Positions 61,008-64,000 of a stretch of 64,000 nucleotides of DNA are shown one piece after another. This DNA comes from Anaerolineales bacterium (GTDB lineage: Bacteria; Chloroflexota; Anaerolineae; Anaerolineales; UBA4823). A program made the position numbers and the translations under genes. The DNA lies in the NCBI GenBank assembly GCA_025057645.1, contig JANXBJ010000008.1:1-64000 (forward strand), given 5' to 3'. Positions within the stretch are counted from its first letter, which is position 1. The number at the start of each line of letters is the position of its first letter. Under the pieces are notes generated by a model. The model was given only the letters and a program-made list of their open reading frames with translations. It made no database searches and was not told where the DNA came from.

Positions 61008-62459
61008 CTAGGCTTCTGTTTGTATAAGCCGGGCAGCCTTCTCAATGGCCCGCACGATCGAATAATATCCGGTGCAGCGGCACAGATTGCCACTAATTGC
61101 CCACTGGATATCCTCGCGGCTAGGCTGCGACTTTTCCTCCAAAAGCTTAGCTGCAGACATAATAAAGCCCGGCGTGCAATAGCCGCACTGCACTGCGCCC
61201 TCCTCGATAAAGGTGCGTTGCACAGGGTGCAGTTGTTCACCCTGGGCCAGCCCTTCGATGGTAACAATTTGGGCGCCATGAGCGCGCGGCGCCGGCACAA
61301 GGCAGGACATCACCGCCATGCCGTCTAAAAAGACCGTGCAAGCTCCACATTCGCCTTCGGCACAGCCTTCTTTCGTGCCTGTCAGGCCAATATCCTCGCG
61401 AAGAAAGCGCAGCAAGGTCTTGTGAGAAGCACCGCGCACACGATATTCTATGCCGTTTACAGTGGTAACAATTTCGTCTTGACGTTGATGCTCTACTGAG
61501 GCATCCAAGGCGGGAGCATAGCCTCGGTAGTCCCTGCCCCATAGCAGCACGGGATCGGAAGGAACCGCTTGGGTTTCAACGCCCTGAGCGATTTGACGCA
61601 GGGCACGGGCGACAACCACCCGTACCATCTCGTAGCGATAGTCAGCAGAACTGCGCACGTCGTCAATTGGATGCGCAGAGAGTTGAGCCAAGCGACTTGC
61701 TTCTTCGATCACCTCTTCACTGAGGGTCCTTCCGACCAAGGCTTGCTCAGCTTGGGTGGCATGGACGATAATTGGGGTTACCGCCCCGAGCGTGATGGCG
61801 GCTTGCGTAATCCTTCGCTCGGGCAGCGGTTTCGAGTCCTCTGCTTCGAAGGTCACTAACACCGCTGCACTGACCACTGAGATTGCCTGGGCCTTGCGCA
61901 AGCCCAGCTTGAGAAAGGTGCCGCGCTGATTGGCTTGCATTGCCGGGAAAGAGATATCCACCAGCATCTCATCCGGGCGCATCACCGTCTGACGCACGCC
62001 GGTGTAAAACTCACTTAAGGGCACGACACGTTCGCCCTGAGCAGAGAGCAAAGTCACCTTAGCATTCAAAGCCATCAAAGGCGGAATGGTGTCGTTGGCG
62101 GGAGAAGCCGTGATTAGGTTGCCCGCCACAGTGCCACGATTACGAATTTGCGGTGCGCCCACTTCCCACGCAGCCACGACCAGAGGGAAAGCACGTTCGC
62201 GTAAAAGCTTCGAAGCGACACAGTGGTTGTGGGTCACCATCGGCCCGAGATGAATCACCTCATCCTCATCCAGGAGGATTTGGTCCAAGTTCGGCACGCG
62301 GGTAATATCGATCAGGGTCTCAATGCCGCGTCGCACTTGGCGTTCGATCTCGAGGATTAGGTCGGTCGCCCCGGCAATAATGCGGGCTTTTTCTTTCTCT
62401 CTGGCGAGAATTTGGATCGCTTCTTCTAAAGAGGTTACACTATGATAATGGTGCCACAT
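61008..62459 (-). CDS. Fused FAD-binding and 2Fe-2S subunit of a xanthine dehydrogenase-family enzyme
   Basis: A 483-residue fusion. Residues ~1-280 are the FAD domain of CoxM/XdhB type (ARIIAGATDLILEIERQ, GAPQIRNRGTVAGNLITASP). Residues ~325-483 are the CoxS/XdhA 2Fe-2S domain with both clusters: CAEGECGAC and CGYC/CRC. Most organisms have separate genes, and where fused the Fe-S part is usually first; here FAD precedes Fe-S. GGAG before the ATG at 62459 supports this start over a GTG at 62468 that overlaps the xdhC stop. It belongs to the operon with xdhC and the molybdenum subunit. Confidence 0.93.
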   Translation of the reverse strand: MWHHYHSVTSLEEAIQILAREKEKARIIAGATDLILEIERQVRRGIETLIDITRVPNLDQILLDEDEVIHLGPMVTHNHCVASKLLRERAFPLVVAAWEVGAPQIRNRGTVAGNLITASPANDTIPPLMALNAKVTLLSAQGERVVPLSEFYTGVRQTVMRPDEMLVDISFPAMQANQRGTFLKLGLRKAQAISVVSAAVLVTFEAEDSKPLPERRITQAAITLGAVTPIIVHATQAEQALVGRTLSEEVIEEASRLAQLSAHPIDDVRSSADYRYEMVRVVVARALRQIAQGVETQAVPSDPVLLWGRDYRGYAPALDASVEHQRQDEIVTTVNGIEYRVRGASHKTLLRFLREDIGLTGTKEGCAEGECGACTVFLDGMAVMSCLVPAPRAHGAQIVTIEGLAQGEQLHPVQRTFIEEGAVQCGYCTPGFIMSAAKLLEEKSQPSREDIQWAISGNLCRCTGYYSIVRAIEKAARLIQTEA

Positions 62460-62464
62460 TGTTC

Positions 62465-63286
62465 TCACTCCGCTTCAACAGATTTATCGGTTACCTTTAA
62501 GGCCATTCTTCTACCATCGCCGCCGTTACGCAACATTATAATCTCGGCGAGGATGCTCACGGCGATCTCTTCGGGGGTCTCAGCGTTTAGCTCTAGTCCC
62601 ATCGGAGAGATCACCCGGTCTAGGGCTTCCTCCTTGACGCCCCGCTCCAAAAGCTTTTTGCGCGTGGTTGCCCAACGGCGCCTTGAACCGATCACCCCGA
62701 TATACGCAGCCGGGCTTTCCAGTAAGGCCGGCAATCCTTCCACGTCTAGATCTGCGCCGCGCGTGGTCAGCACCAAGTAGTGCCATGGCGTGATTTCCAT
62801 GCGTTGCGGCAGTTCCGGCAACGGACAAAGGTGGTACTCGTCGGCATCGGGAATGAACTCCGGATTGCAAAACTCAGGGCGGTCATCCCAAACGGCGACG
62901 CGAAAACCCAACCAACGGGCAAGGGAAGCCACTGCCTTACCGACGTGACCTGCGCCTACCACGACCAGGACAGGCTTGGGGCTGATCGGTTCGACATAAA
63001 TTTCCACCTGCCCTCCACACACGCCGGGGTCGCCGCGGCTCGGGTCGGTCATGCTGTAAGAGAGGTAGCGCGGTTGCCCTTCCCGAATAGCTTGCTTGGC
63101 TTCTTCAATAACGCGCCGCTCCATCTCCCCGCCCCCCACCGTCCCTAGGATGCTCCCATCGGGGTAAACCAGCATCTTACTGCTTGCCCGGCGGGGAGTT
63201 GACCCCTGGCTGCGCACCACAGTACAGAGCGCAGCGGCGCGATTCTGGCGCTCTACTTCGGCGACCGCTTGGTAGATGCTACTCAT
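62465..63286 (-). CDS. xdhC: XdhC/CoxI-family molybdenum hydroxylase maturation factor
   Basis: A 273-residue protein that inserts sulfurated molybdenum cofactor into hydroxylases. It has the XdhC N-domain (VVRSQGSTPRRASSKMLVYP, GTVGGGEMERRVI, DPGVCGGQVEIYVEP) and a Rossmann C-domain (VLVVVGAGHVGKAVASLA, YIGVIGSRRRWATTRKKL). The Cys in VCGGQ is conserved. The first bases overlap the end of the molybdenum-subunit gene, and its stop lies just before the FAD/2Fe-2S gene, so all three are coupled. Confidence 0.92.
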   Translation of the reverse strand: MSSIYQAVAEVERQNRAAALCTVVRSQGSTPRRASSKMLVYPDGSILGTVGGGEMERRVIEEAKQAIREGQPRYLSYSMTDPSRGDPGVCGGQVEIYVEPISPKPVLVVVGAGHVGKAVASLARWLGFRVAVWDDRPEFCNPEFIPDADEYHLCPLPELPQRMEITPWHYLVLTTRGADLDVEGLPALLESPAAYIGVIGSRRRWATTRKKLLERGVKEEALDRVISPMGLELNAETPEEIAVSILAEIIMLRNGGDGRRMALKVTDKSVEAE

Positions 63287-64000
63287 TTTGCCTCCTCTGT
63301 GTTTGCGCTTGCAACGCTCGCCAAACCTTTTCCGGCGTAATGGGATTGGAATCGATGTTCACCCCACAGGCATCCAAGACTGCATTCCCCACTGCCGGGG
63401 CCACCCCATCCATCGGGATCTCGGCCACAGCCTTCACCCCAAACGGATGGGAGGGTTCAAAGGTCTCAACAAAGATGGTCTCCAGTTCGGGCATCTCGTG
63501 GGCTTGGAAAATATGGTAGTTTCGCAAGTCCCGCTCTCGGGCTCGCCCTTGAGCGTCATAACGCATCTCTTCACAGACCGCATATCCTAGGGCTTGGGTC
63601 ATTCCACCTTCAACTTGACCCGAAGCCGTGAGGGGATTGACGATCACGCCGCTATCCACAGCCATCACCAACTTATCGACCGTCACTTGGCCGGTTTCGG
63701 TATCCACGGTCACTTCGGCGAACTGCGCCGCAAACGGTGGTGGGGAGACCGGGGAATAGTAGGAGGCCACCCCCATAATTTGTTCTTGGTCCTCGTGGTG
63801 CAAGGCATTGAGAGCGATTTCTCGGAGGGTGAGACTGCGTCCATCCGGCGCAAAAACCCTCCCCTCGCGCAGCACAAGCGAGTCAGGAGAAATTTCACCC
63901 TTGCCGTCGGCTTGCTGGTTGAGCATCCGAGCCGCACGAATGCGGATGCGCTCGGCCACTTGCTGGGCGGCCTTGACCACCGCAGCACCGGAGATATACG
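63279..64000 (-). CDS. Molybdenum-binding (CoxL/XdhA-large) subunit, C-terminal part (cut by right edge)
   Basis: The frame is open to the right edge, so about 240 C-terminal residues are seen. The end of the xanthine dehydrogenase/aldehyde oxidase large subunit is recognisable: VEGGMTQALGYAVCEEM, LRNYHIFQAHEMPE and KAVAEIPMDGVAPAVGNAV with the catalytic Glu in the AEIPMDG loop, and the terminal ITPEKVWRALQ. The substrate (xanthine, nicotinate, another N-heterocycle, or CO) cannot be read without the N-terminal part. It overlaps xdhC by 8 bases. Confidence 0.93.
   Translation of the reverse strand, partial: YISGAAVVKAAQQVAERIRIRAARMLNQQADGKGEISPDSLVLREGRVFAPDGRSLTLREIALNALHHEDQEQIMGVASYYSPVSPPPFAAQFAEVTVDTETGQVTVDKLVMAVDSGVIVNPLTASGQVEGGMTQALGYAVCEEMRYDAQGRARERDLRNYHIFQAHEMPELETIFVETFEPSHPFGVKAVAEIPMDGVAPAVGNAVLDACGVNIDSNPITPEKVWRALQAQTQRRQNE

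Overview
The window is one stretch of bacterial chromosome, gene-dense, moderately GC-rich and free of rRNA, tRNA, CRISPR arrays or recognisable insertion sequences. The gene mix points to a Gram-positive-like or monoderm anaerobe, most plausibly Chloroflexota (Anaerolineae-like): proline/threonine-rich linkers on secreted proteins, a class D/E-type sortase, a lipoprotein with a discoidin-like domain of a kind I associate with that group, cytochrome c nitrite reductase NrfHA, and Hdr/Met genes. This assignment is an inference from gene content. Promoters look like ordinary sigma-70 promoters (several TTGACA/TATAAT-like pairs with 17-18 nt spacers).

Layout. 1-7.1 kb (+): end of a coiled-coil nuclease-like protein, a MEMO-family protein, a CNNM/CBS transporter-like protein, priA, a phosphoribosyltransferase and a Crp/Fnr-type regulator. 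7.2-19.5 kb (-): nrfHA behind a Crp-like operator, a MacB/LolD-like ABC exporter, a DoxX-like membrane protein, sbcC-sbcD-rnz, and an orphan DNA methyltransferase. 19.6-27.3 kb (+): a ribbon-helix-helix/LuxR protein under a LexA-box-like site, a V4R protein, a GAF-GGDEF diguanylate cyclase, a class III aminotransferase, RNase H1, a lipoprotein and a C39-like peptidase with repeats. 27.3-29.6 kb (-) is an AT-richer accessory patch with two secreted proteins and a stand-alone LuxR-type HTH protein. 29.7-35.1 kb (-): mazG, an amino-acid permease, a phosphoesterase and a DeoR regulator with two palindromic operators.

35.2-48.0 kb (-) is the most interesting region: one long operon coding hdrA, mvhD, a giant hdrA carrying an inserted GltD-like NAD(P)H:flavin module, a second mvhD, metV, metF, a fused hdrCB and a cysteine-rich protein. 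It starts at a near-consensus promoter with a ~165-nt structured leader. By analogy with the acetogen MetFV-HdrABC-MvhD complex it should couple methylene-tetrahydrofolate reduction to flavin-based electron bifurcation, here with a built-in pyridine-nucleotide site and a duplicated HdrA/MvhD pair.

48.4-64 kb: ferritin and a Nudix hydrolase (+), hom-panB (-), an aspartase/fumarase-family lyase, a probably leaderless sortase gene and a small membrane protein (+), a carotenoid cluster cruF-plsY-like-cruG (+), then on the minus strand plsC-like, a flippase-like protein and an FAD oxidoreductase, and finally a molybdenum hydroxylase operon (xdh/cox large subunit, xdhC, FAD/2Fe-2S fusion) running off the right edge. 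Together these suggest an anaerobe able to respire nitrite to ammonium, handle C1-folate redox chemistry by electron bifurcation, degrade purines or related heterocycles and make modified carotenoids.
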